Origin: Panagrolaimus kolymaensis
Taxonomy: Eukaryota > Nematoda > Chromadorea > Rhabditida > Panagrolaimidae
Assembly: GCA_028622995.1 (NCBI GenBank)
Contig: JAJQJQ010000017.1
Span: 1,860,001 to 1,924,000 of the forward strand
Direction: 5' to 3'
DNA: 64,000 nt
Part shown: positions 12,801 to 25,713 of the stretch, one piece after another
How the letters are laid out: each line of letters begins with the position of its first letter
How positions within the stretch are numbered: position 1 is the stretch's first letter
Program-made: the position numbers and the translations under genes
The notes under the pieces: generated by a model
What the model was told of the DNA's origin: nothing
Database searches by the model: none
The model's input: the letters and a program-made list of their open reading frames with translations, nothing else

Positions 12801-13303
12801 GTTTTTTATTTTGATCAATTTTCAAATTCTCTTCTCCAATTAACCAAAACCGGTGATGAATTAATTCGATCTTCTGCATTGAACAGTTTTTCTGATCTCG
12901 TGGTTGCATGCAGAGGGCGAAAGTATGATGCTATCATACATGAGGTTTTGGCTTTCATATTGCTTTTTTGTTTACTAATTAATTAATATTTCAGTTACTT
13001 TTTCTTGTATCTCAATATCTTAAAACTGAAGAGAGTGCTCTTGTTCGTCGCTCTGCAGTTCATCTTTTGCGAAGCCTTTTGACGTCTGCTGAAGATTCTC
13101 TTTTATCGGTATGCTCCTTTTTTTTATTGGAACTTTAATATAAAGCTTGTAAATTTTAGACATTTGCTGACACTTTACGAGATACTCATCGTTTATTGAA
13201 ACGTCTATGGCTTAATGATCAAGATGATATTGTTCGTTTCCATGCAGAATTAGCATTAATTGATCTCAAAGCTATTATGCAACGATTGTTTGTAAATATT
13301 TAA
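9894..13303 (+). CDS. TANGO6: TANGO6/RTP1-like HEAT-repeat protein
   Basis: Large alpha-solenoid protein (about 1,000 aa; human 1,094) needed for Golgi organisation and secretion in flies, related to yeast RTP1 that helps RNA polymerase II import. Starts MCEKNLQIAFEFIEFAS. The diagnostic part is the C-terminus: a repeat with EKWRLLLESDDEEAVKGGVLIQIAQRL, then SSINALAELS, and the RTP1_C2 block KTEESALVRRSAVHLLRSLL plus DQDDIVRFHAELALIDLKAIMQRL, which matches the family pattern DPDEVVRLHAQLALEELDDIMR. About nine short introns, for example near 10476-10525, 10757-10806, 10940-10987, 11592-11641, 12541-12586 and 12943-12993. The last residues are uncertain: the reading frame closes at 13303 (LFVNI), but a donor GTAAAT overlaps the end. 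Confidence 0.8.
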
Positions 13304-13778
13304 AATTTTCATAAAAATAAACTTTTGACAAAAATAATAATAAATCATTGGTGTCTTTTCATTAACATAGTTTTTGTGTGGTTTTTTGAGCTTTTTTCAA
13401 TGCGCAATTCTGATAATAAGAAAAATTCTGTTATCATAACTTTGCCAACCTTTATTATTATTATTGAACGTGAAATTAAACATATGGATACAAATGTGTC
13501 GGATTGGTGCAAAGAAATTGATCATCATGCATGTAAGGTGGTTATAGTTTCTCCTTATAATTAGTAATTTTTACAATCCAAATAACTTTGCTTAACCATT
13601 TTATTGCTTGTTTTTTCTTGTTAATCTGAAATTGAAATTTTTTTCATGCATGCGATATTTCTTGTTTCAATCTCCTGTAATAATAGATATTTAAAACATA
13701 ATTTTATTTTTCTTTTATAAATGATAAACATAAGTTTACAAAATTTCAAAATCAACAAGAGGATAATACTACAGGAAT
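13304..13778. other. Convergent 3' region TANGO6/F-box gene
   Basis: About 475 bp without a supported gene. It should hold the 3' UTRs of the two converging genes. A short open frame at 13325-13564 has no family features and is not called. Confidence 0.4.
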
Positions 13779-15378
13779 TCAGGTATTAGTGATAATCGTC
13801 AAAGTTACGCTAAAATAAATCATGTAGTGAGGATAACCTATTTTCGTTAGAGACAAACTTACTGAACAAATTCTTCGTCATCAGCTTTTGCAACTTTTGC
13901 TTCAAGAATGCTTTTTGTTTTTTGATTATAAGCCGAATATTCTGCTTGTACTTGAACGTCGTATTCAAACCTGAAAAATGCTTATTATTTTTTAAAGGAA
14001 AGGATCAAATAAGCGCTACCGAGTTGTTCTAGATGAATGTACAATTTGTGGTCGACAATGTGCAATTTCTGAATGGGGAATTGCATGTTTCAAATCAGTT
14101 TCTTGAACAAATCGCTAAAAAAATGCAAAAGTAAAACAGTAAATAAAGCTTTTGTAAAACTAACAACTAAGGCATTATATACAAAGGCTGATGAGACCGA
14201 AGGACTATCCAAATATAAAGTGGCGCGATCAACGGCCAACGTATATTTTCCAAAGATGTAATCTAGCAATACATCGTCACCCACTTCAAGAACTACGTCC
14301 TCATCATTGATAGAAGACACGTCATAAACTAAAACAACAAATGATTATTAACAAGGAGTTGTGAGATTAAAGAAAAATCCTACTAGTTAGATCTTCTGCT
14401 TTCTTGATAGCTGTTCTTTCGAATAACTTGCTTCCGAAGTGTTCTCCTTCAGCGTCAGTAATTCCATCAAGAAAATATTGATCCGCGCTAATTTGTTCGC
14501 CAATGAATTTTTGAAACGTATCTGCAGTTAAATTTCTTAAGCTAACACCTATCATTTCAACCCGGTAAAAATGGACGTCCGCTTTTTTGAAAATTGTTGA
14601 TAAATCTGAAAAACAATAATATTTTTAGAACAAATTCAAAATCTACCAAATTACCATGGACAAGTACTTCCGTTAAATGAAAGCCACAAAGAACAAGCCT
14701 ACGGACTCGAGAATATATAAGCATTTTAGAGACACGGTCAATAAGCTCTTGATTTCTAAAAATTTAAATCGGTAGTTTAATAATGTTAAAGTTAAAATTA
14801 CTGAATATCACCACCATAGTTGAAATGATATTTAATATTTTGTGTTGAAGTTGCAGCAGAGAACATAATTACGTTGGTATTCGTTCCAACGATTTTAAAT
14901 AATCTAATCTTTCTCCTAGCAAGCGAGGGTTGGTGAGAATCGACGATTTTTTTCCATCGAGAACAAACCATTCTTATGCGATCAAGATCAGGACGTTCAA
15001 AATATTTGAATAAATGGAGCATTACTTCATTTGGAAGCCCTATATCTTCTTTTTCACCCATATCTTTCTTAGTATGATGTGAAGTTCCTTTTTGAGGTCG
15101 ACAAACATTTGGCGTATCCAAAAGTTTGATTTTTTTTGTTGGAATTGAACCCAAAGAAGCTGTAAGTAAAAATGGTTGTTGATGACGACGCTTTAATAAT
15201 TCGCCACTTAAGGTATGAATTGACTAAAATAAATATAAATATATTTTTTTGGCAAATATCAAATAATGAAATTGACACCTACAGCTACAAGCGAATCATT
15301 TGATTGTGTTAAAGCCAATACTTCTTGCCGCAATCTGTTTAATTCTTCACGTTCTGATTCATCAAGTGATGATGACAT
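13779..15378 (-). CDS. F-box protein, substrate not known
   Basis: Probable SCF ubiquitin-ligase adaptor. Eight exons give 411 residues in one frame (15283-15378, 14802-15223, 14655-14755, 14384-14605, 14168-14328, 14020-14114, 13863-13970, 13779-13809). Residues 1-30 form a Glu/Arg/Gln-rich helix (ESEREELNRLRQEVLALTQ). The F-box sits near residue 85-130: IGLPNEVMLHLFKYFERPDL then VCSRWKKIVD, the Skp1-binding pattern. Downstream is a roughly 280-residue region that I do not recognise, reminiscent in placement of nematode F-box associated domains. If the last intron (donor GTAAGT at 13862) is not used the protein ends nine residues earlier. Orthologue unknown. Confidence 0.72.
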
Positions 15379-16451
15379 TTTGAATGGAAAGCAAATTTTT
15401 AACAATAGTACACTTTATTATTCCTTTGATGAAAAATTCCAAAATGTATTTTTAACAACAAAAAAATGTGGTCAATGTGATTGCAATTGCAATGCTTTGA
15501 CACTTTTGATCACAATTGATTTGCGTCGTGATAAGACCAATTAACGTTAATTTAATTACTTTTAAAATAAAAACCGGCCTAAATTTTTATGTTTTTTTTA
15601 ATAACCACTGGTTATAAACTATATTTAAAAAAAAATACACAAAATATTTACATAATGCTTCTTCAAAAAAAAAAATAGCAAAAAAAAGGAGAAGAAAATC
15701 GGCATCTTTGCAAAACCTTCTTTTTGATAAGCTTTGGTCATCAAATAAATTAAAATGAATGGTCATCTGATGAGGTCGTAAAAGAAAAAAGGATGCTTTG
15801 TACATTCATAACTTAAGCATTCTACAGCGACACAAAAGATTTTTTAAATTTGATAGAAAGATAAAATGCACAGCTACAGAAAATGTTCTTTTGTTTCTGC
15901 CATTCTTATAGTTTAAGCCTGTTGCTTACTTTAATCCTTTTTAAAGTGGATATTCATAAAACATTTTTTCAATATTCTTTGAATTCGCCTCAAACCTCTT
16001 ATTGAATACGAAAACTGCACCATTGAGGCATTTTTAAACGATCATGTAACTTTTGTAAAAATATCAAAGTAATTTTTATTTATTTTTTACAAAATTTTAT
16101 TATTTAAATATAACCAGTGTTTATTAAATCACAATCTATTCGATGCAAATTTATGGGTAAAAATGTACATAATCATTCAACATTCAATTGATATCTCTAA
16201 CAAAATTAAAAAAGGAGGAAAGACGAAAAAAAGCACTGGTATTAATTAAATAAGAGCGCAACAAATTAAATATATACATTATGTTAAAAGTGATTATAAT
16301 AGATAGAGAAAGAGAGAGCGACAAATGAATACTGAATGATGATATCCGTTATAAAGTAATAATATAATAATGACTACTATTTTTTTTTACTATCTCATTT
16401 ACTTTTTGAGCGCTTTCATTACTTTTGAATTTAAGGAGGAGGAAGGTGGTT
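15379..16451. other. Intergenic/3' UTR interval between F-box gene and TULP4
   Basis: About 1.07 kb with no supported gene. The part next to 16451 should be TULP4 3' UTR. There is a short purine-rich run (AGATAGAGAAAGAGAGAGCG) near 16300. Nothing else found. Confidence 0.4.
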
Positions 16452-19400
16452 TTTATTTGAGCCGTTGAGTAATACTTGCAAGGGCAATTGCAAAGGCTTG
16501 AACAGCCGAAAAAGGTGATTTGAAATCCAAAGTATATGAGCCATTTTCAATTCGACCAAACTGCATCACTTGCTCAGAATTATATTCAATTTGAAAATTT
16601 TTTGCTGACTCTTGAGTAACTCGCCCACCAAAATCAAGCTAAAAATGAATTATGTATTAATTCCATTGTTTTTTTAAGAACTTTTATTACCTGATAGACG
16701 CTCGTTGCCTCATTCCAGAACGGAGTCTTATTTGACATTGTTAAAGTTCGTAATGGTTGTTTTGTTCTTTTAAATGGAGTTTCTTCCAAACCCGTATCAT
16801 TGGATCCAATACTTGCAAGCAGAGGTTCTCCAAGCACGGCTTTAATATGTTGAACCCTTTGATGCAAATCTCCACGAATATCATTGAGCATATCTATCGT
16901 TATTTTCTCTTCTATTTGAGAGACCTGTTGAGCAATTTGTCGTACTTCAGCTCGAAGTTCAGCTACCGTCATTTCGGATGGTAATTCTTGCTAAAAAGAA
17001 AAGAAAAAGAAAGTTAAATCAATTTTTTTTGTTGGGTTTAACAAACCTTCAATGTTAAAATTGCTTTAGATCCAACAGCATTATTTCCCACTCGTAAATT
17101 TGCTGATGGATTTCGACCATTTGTAGGCGGCATTCGAGTTGAAAGCTCATTCGCCATTAAAGATAATTTTTCAACTACCGCGCGAATATCATTCAACTGC
17201 TTTTGTTTTTTCTTAGATGTCGCCTCATCTTTCAACCTTTGACCTGAATTTTTAGAAACAGATGTTAGCAAGCGTTGATGATCATCAGCAACTATCACTT
17301 CAGCATCGTCATCGATATACTGTAACAAGGAAAGATTTGTAATCAGAATTAAAATTTGTGGAAGCTTCCAATGAGCAACAAAATAGTAAAAAGCATGTGT
17401 TTCAAAGAGAAAAAAGACACAAATTAATATAATTTTACATCTCTTATTTTTAACTGTTTTACCATTTTTGTGACTCAAATAGTTTTTAATTTTAATAAAA
17501 AGCTTACTTCGATATTTTCAAGCCGATTTTTCCAAACAATTTCATCATTTCGTGGAACTCCGGTTGAAGTGGAAGGTCTAGGAGTGTGCCCCATTACGGC
17601 AGTATTCGCAAGCATCGCTGGTCTATGAGTTTGATTTGCCATCGATGGTTTTGTAATTGTTTGCAATGATCGGCTAATAATTGATGGTTGTTTGTTTGCA
17701 ACTAAATGAGAACTTGCTAATTCTATTTCCGTTGCAAATTGTTTCATTCGATCTATGTGATTATGCAATGCTTGTCTTAATCCATCAAATTCAGTTAAAA
17801 TAGTTGTATAAAAAAATTTTTCTTCTGCTAACAAAGCTGTATCTTGATCATCATCAAATTCCATGGGAACTTCATTTCTTTCTTCATTACTATTATCAAA
17901 GATATCGGTATTATCTATGAGTAACCTTTGCAATTCTGCAACATCATCTTCAATATTACTTCCTGTTTGTCTTAAGGCATTATTAGCTGCTTGCATTTCA
18001 ATTTCATGAATAGCTGCGGCAGTTGGATTAAATCTTCTTGGTGCATTTCGACGAGGAACTTGTGGAGCATGAATTGGAGTCTCAGCCAAACTTATATTTG
18101 CCACATCTTGGATCGGCTCTCTTAAATCACTCAAATGAATGGTCATCTGTCGAGGTTGTAAATGAAGAACAGAGGTTTTATAAATGACCTAAAAATTTTG
18201 CCAGATGCCTCAAAAAAATTTTTTATAATTTCCTTACATTTGCTAAAAAATTAGGTAAAAGATCAATACCAGGTGCAGTTATTTTAAATTTTGTACACCA
18301 AACATTTGATGTTACTTGCACCAATGTGGGTGGGGTTCTTCGTTGATTCGATGTTACACCTTTTGTAAGCAATCGACGAACCCTACGTTTGCTTTGACGC
18401 CATAATGAATTTCGTTGATTACTTTCACGTCGAAATGTTGCCAAATCTTCTAAAACAAAATTTTTTGATTTGCTCTTTTTTATCACTTTTTTTGTTGCTA
18501 CTTTTGAAATTTAATTGTTGCTCCGACAACCAAAATAAAAATTGAGAGAGTCATGTGAAGAAAAAAAACTCATTGCGCACAATGGAGTGAAGCGTAAAAA
18601 AACGGGTTTTAGTATGGATGAGTTTGTGTGCATGAAAAAAAAGGAAAAAGCAAAAATTGAATGAAAATTGAAGGCAAAAAAAAATAGAAACACATATGAA
18701 AAAACGTGAGATGTCGATCGACTATTTTAAAAATAAATGCATTATTTAGTGTAAGAATTTTTCTACTTCTTTAAAAAAATAAATAAAAAATATCAAAAAA
18801 GAATTTTTTTAATAGGGAGCCAAATTCAAAGAAGAAAAAAATATTTTAAGTATGCACCTACCAACTTGAGCAGATGAACCATTTTCATACTTTGCTCGAA
18901 GACAATTCTCTCGTCGAAATAAATGTGGCGGTAATGAAATAAGGAATTGGGGAATAATTCGATTGATTTGGCGTCCAAGTAATATGGGAACCAAACCACC
19001 CATATGTTCCATGCAAAGCATATAATGATATGATTTTCTAGGCACTGGTACAATTGTACAATACCATCTCCAATCGGTTGGTATTGTAATTGCTTTAGGA
19101 ATATCAGTCACTTTTGGAACACGACACTTAAAAAAATCAATTAAATTTCTAAAAAAAGAAAGACTTAAAGTAAACAGTACCTGAATGCAATGATGTTCGA
19201 GTTGCTTGAGATTATTTTTCTCTCTGGTTGGTAAAGTCAGTTGATCAACTCTGTTAGCATTTCTACCAGAATTTATCCATAATTGATAGGTAACAAGTTG
19301 AGAGAGGAATGGAACTCCACGAATTACTCTCCCAATTGCGAGTGAACCACCAGCAGCAATTATTACTGTATTATCATCGTGACACCAACAAAATGCTGTC

Positions 19401-20408
19401 AATGGAGATTTTGAAAGGGGTGCAGTAAATGTATGTAAAATTTCTCCATGATAACTCAGAATCGTAATCCTTAAAAAAAATAATTACGTAAATAATAAAT
19501 ATTTAATTTAAAAAACCTGTTGGATGCGCAAATAACAGCCAACATATCTCCTGCAGACGACCATTCGATTTTATGAATAGGATCAACACTTTGATAATTA
19601 TATGTTTCTAATTCATAATAAGTATTAGTAAAAACAATTACATCAAGTGCTGAACAAAGAGCAAGAGTCCATTTTTGATCTGATTGTCTTATAGAAGAAA
19701 ATGCAACTTTAACCACGGGAACCGAAAATATTTCTCTTTCATGAATAATGTTTCCATGTTCATTTAAAACTTGAATAGATCCCGTATTAAATCCCATCAC
19801 AACTTCTTCAGAAGTTGGTGACCAAGCACCGCAATGAACCACTGTATCAAAATTATTTGACCATACTCTTTGTCCACTTGCAGTTCCTAAAATGCTTTCA
19901 TTGAAAAAATTTTTGATTGCTTTCAAAAAATTACAGACCAATTAATACAAAATTATCTTCATAACAAATTAAAGTTGCTAAACCGCTAGGTGACCAACAG
20001 AAATCTTTCACCTTGACTCCTCGATCATTGACTAATTCAACGGACCACCTTTCATCATTAGGAACCTAAAACCTTTTGGAAATAATGTCGTTTTAATCTT
20101 TTAGCAGTTTATTTTACCCAAACGTAGATGAACCCACTAACGTCGCATGAAACAAGTTTCGATTGAGGTTTATTCCAACTAACATGACCGATAGCACTAT
20201 GATGACCACGAAGATTAAAATTATAACGACGGTTGCATGGAGTATCACCCGTAATATCGGTATATGTAATACCAACCACACCTGATTCGGATCCTACGGC
20301 CAACAGTCCTTTGCCCTCTTTGGTAGCATTTGGCATCCATGCTAAACAGGTTATTGTTGGTTCAATCGATCCACCACTCCAATTGCTATTCTCCCAGAAA
20401 ATCTTCAT
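16452..20408 (-). CDS. TULP4: Tubby-like protein 4 (TULP4/Tusp): WD repeats plus split tubby domain
   Basis: Large adaptor with N-terminal WD repeats and a C-terminal tubby domain; human TULP4 is linked to Cullin E3 ligases. About 1,000 residues in about ten exons. N-terminus from ATG 20408: [60 protein letters not shown], then [19 protein letters not shown], all aligning with TULP4 (NFNLRGHNSEVVLVRWNEPYQKLATCDADGGIFVW). Middle: [19 protein letters not shown] (TULP4 LEYLGGLVPILKGRRISKL). Tubby part 1: [19 protein letters not shown] and [18 protein letters not shown] 500-residue polar insert follows, then part 2: [48 protein letters not shown], ending [18 protein letters not shown]. One larger intron lies at about 18488-18860. 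Assignment is very strong. Confidence 0.93.
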
Positions 20409-21273
20409 TCTGAGTTATTTGCAACACTGCTTATAAAATATTTTTGAAATACATCCGGATATTAAAAAAAAATACAGACACCTGAAATCTCTAATAATAA
20501 TAATTAAAAAACGCTTCAATAAAAAATAACGTGTCGATCACAATTCAATAATAAAAAAGTGGAAATGATTGAAATGCGACGACGCAACTTTTTGGTATAA
20601 ACATGAATTAAAAAAAGTATTGAAAATGTTGTCGGTAATAGTGGTGATGGCGGGGAAGTGAAATGATCAAAAAAAATATTGTCAATAGTCGAACAAAATC
20701 AAATAAAAAAAATTGAATCTTTTTCCTCTTTTTTCATGTTCCAACACCATCCCAACAACTAACATCGCGCAGAACCCATTCTGGTTGGCTCGATCGACAA
20801 ACGCACACCAAGTAGAAAATTGTCTCTACTGGCATTATTTCAGACATACATACATATATTACGCACAAACATACATGCATTGAATTCAATAATGTTTGGT
20901 TAAAAAAATTTGGTTGGTGAATAAAAATGACGGATGAAAATTTTGTTATTTGTTTCCTTAGTAGCTAGCAAGCACCCGACTGGAGAAGAAAAAAAGAAAC
21001 GATTCTTCCATCCTTCCTTTCAGGACCCATTATTGGAAAAAATAAGCGAGCAGCTAAAAAGTTTGTATTACGCGCAACTACGACTCACTTCTTTTTCTCG
21101 CGTTTCTTTTTTTTTCATCATCATTGACTTTTTTTGCGTGTTGAACATTTTGGATCTTTATCATTTTTTTAATAATCTAATTTGAGACCTTTATTGAAAT
21201 AATCCCAAATATTTCTTTGAAACTTATTTTATATTAAATTGATTTATTGGTATTTATAGCAGACAAGAAGAAG
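20409..21273. other. Divergent intergenic region TULP4/SCAMP
   Basis: About 865 bp, probably both promoters. An ACATACATACATATATT-type microsatellite lies near 20845-20880. A TATTTATAG acceptor at 21252-21260, 13 nt before the SCAMP start, looks like a trans-splice or 5' UTR acceptor. A short frame at 20934-21185 is not supported as a gene. Confidence 0.45.
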
Positions 21274-22789
21274 ATGGCAAATCTACCAAATGAAAATCCA
21301 TTTGCTGATCCTTTCAGTGTAAGGTTTTTTAGTGTTAATTGATTAGTCAGCTTTTATTGTTTATTTCATGTGCTTCATTTTGTATATCTTTATTTTTTAG
21401 GATCCCAGTGTTCAACAAGCAACTCGTCCAATTGACTCAACAACTGAAGAATACAATCCTTTTGCTCAACAACCTGGAACAACTCCACGTCCTCCTCCAG
21501 TCACTCAAACAGCTTCTATCCCTCCTGTAAGTCTTTTGTAATCTTTATTAAGTTTTTTTGATTCGTGGCTTCACTAAATTAGTTTTTTGAAAAAAAAGAA
21601 GATATGTTTTTGTATGAAACCGTAAATAATATATATCGATTCTTTTTTGTTACACTATATATAATGGTTTTACTAAGCATTGATGCGTTTTTAATTATTT
21701 TGCTAAAAAAAAAGAGTTTTGGGTTAATAATCTCTTTTGGTCATTAAAAAATACATGGTTTCATATTTCAGGCTTCAACTACAATTCCAATGAGCAACGA
21801 TGAAATTTTCCGCCAGCAAGAAGAACTTCGCCGTCGTGAACAAGAATTACAAAGACGTCAACAAGAATTCGAACGTCGTCAAAATCATGGTAGTGCTGGC
21901 GCTGCACGTGGTGGTCAACCACATAGTATGTTTTTTTTACTTCTTAATTTCATAATGTATCAACTTATTTTATTTTCAGATTGGCCTCCTATTCCTGCGG
22001 TGATCCCAGTCGATCCTTGTTTCTATCAAGATATTGATGTCGAAATTCCGGTACAATTTCAAGAAACTGTTCGCCTTGTTTATTATGTTTATCTCGTCTA
22101 TGTTCTTGCATTGCTTTCAAATGTTGTCGCTTCGCTATTTTATTTCTTATTTGCTGGTGGTTCTATTGGGCTTTTGTTCCTTTCCATTATTCAAACTATT
22201 CTTTTCACTCCTTGCTCCTTCTTATTCTGGTTCAGACCTGTCTACAAAGCTTTTAGGTAAGCTTTTTTTTTCAATAAGCTCTTATTTAAATATCATTAAC
22301 ATTTTAGGGATGACAGCTCTTTCAATTTTATGATTTTCTTCTTTGTTTTGTTCTTCCATGCCATATTTTGTCTTATTCAAGCTCTTGGATTTTCAACTTA
22401 TGCTTGCGGTTGGATGAATACTATCCCAACATTCAAGTATGTTTTTTTTGTTTAAAAAAATTAAAATGACATTTTATAAATATTTTAGGGAACATATTCT
22501 TGTCGCTCTCGTCATGCTTATCCCTTCTTTGGCATTTTCTATTGCATTTGGTGGCATGGTTTACTCTCTTCTCAAGGTTCATCATTTTTACCGTGGAGCT
22601 GGATTTAGTCTTGATAAAGCCCGTAAAGGTAAAACCTTACTTGCAATTCTTTTTTGATATTTAATTTAATCTTATTTAGAATTCACCGATGGAGTTATGG
22701 CAGATGCAACTGTTAGAAATGCTACAAATCAAGCCGCTCGAGCTGCCGCCAATCACGCTGTGAATGAAGCTGTTAGTGGTCGTTACTAA
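21274..22789 (+). CDS. SCAMP: Secretory carrier-associated membrane protein (SCAMP)
   Basis: Four-span membrane protein of post-Golgi and endosomal vesicles. Start ATG 21274 (MANLPNENPFADPF). N-terminus carries two NPF motifs (ENPFAD, YNPFAQ), EH-domain ligands typical of SCAMPs, and a Pro-rich stretch. A Glu/Arg/Gln coiled coil follows (EELRRREQELQRRQQEFERR). The core has NWPPIPAVIPVDPCFYQDI, family hallmark for the first lumen-facing segment, then hydrophobic spans, with the E-peptide-like CSFLFWFRPVYKAFRDDSS between spans 2 and 3. C-terminus ATNQAARAAANHAVNEAV. Introns near 21319-21401, 21526-21773, 21928-21980, 22257-22309, 22439-22488 and 22627-22679. Confidence 0.95.
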
Positions 22790-23095
22790 CCTTTTTTAAT
22801 CAATGTTCCAAAGAAACTTCTCACTCTGTATTATTTTCTATTTTTCCGTGTCATGGCACTCATGGTGCCCATTTATTTTTGTAAATTATTTTCTAATGTC
22901 TGTCATAGAGCGGTAGCAATCTTTGTTTGATCTTTTAACCATTATATTTTTTTATTTATTTTAACATTGTATTTATTGTCGTTTCGACTACTTTATTTTT
23001 TATAACTTTGTATAATAAATTTTAAATATAATCATATTTTTGTGCGACTATCTTGAAAGTGAAATAAAATAATTTTAAAATTCGTTCGTTTACAA
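22790..23095. other. Convergent 3' UTR interval SCAMP/GALK2
   Basis: About 305 bp, no gene. An AATAAA-type poly(A) signal on the plus strand lies near 23013-23018 for SCAMP. Confidence 0.5.
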
Positions 23096-25084
23096 TTACA
23101 GATATTTTAATTGAATTCCAGCAGCTGGAACACTCCAAAACAAAACATTTAGCTTATCTGCAATCTTTTCACGATCCTTCGACTCGATTAGTGCTACACA
23201 GCAACCTCCCCATCCAGCTCCTGTTAATCTTGCTCCAAGACATCCAACTTTTCGACATTGTTCAACCGTTTCATCCAATTCCGGGCAACTGCATTCAAAA
23301 AGATCACGACAAGAATCATGTGAAGCATTCATTAATTTTCCCATTTCAATCAAATCATTCTTTTCACATACTTTTTGAAAATCTAAAACCCTTTGGGCTT
23401 CTGTATAAACATGCATAGCTCGCTTTCGAAGGTTGAATTCTTTCACTGAAAATGTGAAAACGTGATTATTATGATTTCAGAAAGTATGTAACATTTTTCA
23501 ATTTTTAAAAAGAGATCAAATATCGGTAAAATAATATTTGATGTGAAGAAAAATTTTGTGAAAATCAAAAATATTGGAATAAAATATAAGTGTACCGTCT
23601 AAGTAAAAATGGACGACAAGATATGTTAATAATTAGAACACTTACTATCAGTTGTATTGTTATTGAGACTGTATTCGATTAAATCTTCATCCGTGGTTTC
23701 AAGTTCCCTTAATACCGCTTCTCTTGACATTGGATCTTTTTCGAAATGCCTATCGATGACTTCAACCATATCATCTAAATCTTTTCCAAGAAATTCAGCC
23801 AAATGTTTCAAAGTTCGTACTTCTCTCCAATTACAATGAAGAAGGCGTCGAGCAACTATTTGGGCTGCAATTCGGCATTCCACAACTCTTTCATTATAAT
23901 AAGATGATGCGCCTTTGTTCATTGTTGCACCAGAATGAATGACGGCAAAAAGGGCTGTTTCGGGAAGTTTAACTCGAGTCGACATTAAAGGATTAAAATC
24001 AATTCTCAAAGCTTGTCCTTCATTTGCGAGGCACTTAAAACAAATTTAATAATACTTTTAAAGGATTGAGATAAACTTATTCAATAGCCTGATCCATTCC
24101 ACCTCCTTCAACACCAATGTATCGTTCAACTCTGGAAGCAAGATCCGCAATTCCATTTCGATCAAGGTTCTCTGGATTTAATTTAGCATCAGCAGCAAGG
24201 GATGCAACAAGGGCAGCACAAACAACAGATGATGAGCTACTAAGACCCGCATTGGGTGGAACATTACCACTTAGAAGCACATCCAAGCCTAAACTTCGAG
24301 GTGGATGATTTCGAAGTTCTTCTTGAGCTCCTTTCCATCCAGATAAAAAATAATGATACCATTTAGGTTTGGTTGTGCCTGGCCATGACACAGATGCATC
24401 ATGAACATAACTTCTATAAATCATCACATTTTCATCATCTCAGAAATTAAAGTATCATTAATCAATTAAATCAATTTAATTTGTGGTCTTCCCACGGTCA
24501 CGTGACGTGAGATTTCCCCTCTCATTTTTTTATTCATTCGCTCCATAAATAGGTATTTGAACGTATTTATTTTTTTGAATTCTTGCTCGCATTCCAAAAA
24601 AAGGTGAATTAAAAAAATGATGCAACAGAAATCTTTTTAAAAAAATGTAATTTCGTAAGAAAATTTTGTTAATCACCAGAAAAATAAAATAAAATAATGA
24701 ACTTTTGTTCATTGAAAAAGTTTGTTTTAATTAAAAAATAAATACAGAAAGCGTTTAAGAAATAACAAAAATTTGGACGCGAAAGGGATAATAAAATTCT
24801 TACTCATATTTTTCGTCCGTATTGTAAAAATGAATATTATCAGTTCCATTTTTTCGAAGCAAAACATAAGTTGATTGTTTAATTGCCATAGGTAGCACAG
24901 AATATCCAGAATAATCAATGTGTTCACCTGTAGATGGAGAAAATAAACTAAAGGAATGGGATAAAATTGCTTTAAACGAACCAATTAAATTAACTCGTCC
25001 AGGGCATCTTACAAGAATTTGTGGTTTATGTCCATATTTAGCTTCAAATTGAGAACAAAGAGCATCTTCAATATTGCCGGGCAT
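23096..25084 (-). CDS. GALK2: N-acetylgalactosamine kinase / galactokinase 2 (GHMP family)
   Basis: Phosphorylates the anomeric OH of GalNAc or galactose with ATP in the cytosol. About 440 residues in five exons from ATG 25084. Galactokinase signature [24 protein letters not shown] (split by a 54-nt intron), GHMP ATP loop [16 protein letters not shown], catalytic-Asp motif EGGGMDQAI, and motif 3 [18 protein letters not shown] near the C-terminus. [30 protein letters not shown] and [15 protein letters not shown] match human GALK2 ([21 protein letters not shown]) better than GALK1, hence the call. A long intron of about 375 nt (24442-24805) contains a perfect CLEAR-type palindrome at 24497-24506. 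Confidence 0.92.
24497..24506. promoter_or_regulatory. CLEAR/E-box palindrome in GALK2 intron
   Basis: GTCACGTGAC, a perfect 10-bp palindrome identical to the CLEAR consensus bound by TFEB-type bHLH factors (HLH-30 in nematodes). It sits in the longest GALK2 intron in a locally GC-richer patch (CCCACGGTCACGTGACGTGAG). Function is inferred from sequence only; an intronic chance match is possible. Confidence 0.35.
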
Positions 25085-25713
25085 TTTTTTTTCTGCTTTG
25101 CAAATGAAAAGAGAAAGAAAGACTAAACAAGTGCGAATGTAATATAATGAAGCTCGCAGGCAAAATAAAACTATGCAAAAAATGATATGTTCTAAACTGA
25201 CCGCCGCGGTTGCGATAAAAATGTAAGTAATAAAGCGTAATCGCGGTGGAAACCAGCAAATTTAACTATTTCCCATCTTTCCTGCCCCGTGACATCCCGT
25301 TTTTTATGTGTGTCCGTCTTTTATATACATATTTTCTCGCGTGGTGGTGGTTTCTAAACAAAGACCAAATTAGACAACAACAGGAAGAAAGGAAGGAAGA
25401 AAGTCAAATCACCATCAAACGAACGATAAATTATTGAAAAGTGATGATTCCATTTTCCCGCATTTTTATTGTTTTTTAATGCAAAAAAATGAGAAAGATT
25501 TTTTAAATTGATTTAATGAGTCTGCATTTTTTGGCAACAAATCCATTTCTTTTATTTCATCCAATACAAAAAAAAATTATTACGAACAAAATAAAAAAGA
25601 AAAGGAAAATACATACATAATTTCAAGAAAAGAGGGCGGCGCAAAAAATTATCATAACAAAATAGAGAAGAGACAAAACGGAAACACTTTTGAAAATCAT
25701 TTCAGCTTTTTTA
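25085..25713. other. Intergenic region GALK2/neuropeptide gene
   Basis: About 630 bp. Holds the GALK2 promoter and the neuropeptide gene 3' UTR. There is a GC-richer patch (ACCGCCGCGGTTGCGAT) at 25200-25216 just upstream of GALK2. No gene supported. Confidence 0.45.

Noticed and set aside
13304..13450. Extra 3' exon of TANGO6 via donor at 13291
   Set aside because: The joined frame gives a hydrophobic tail without similarity; the uninterrupted stop at 13303 is simpler.
15266..15544. 92-codon plus-strand frame
   Set aside because: Antisense to exon 1 and intron 1 of the F-box gene, whose eight exons add up in frame.
20934..21185. Possible small secreted protein starting MKILLFVSLVASKHP
   Set aside because: Hydrophobic start is short, the rest is low complexity and the frame lies in the probable SCAMP promoter/outron.
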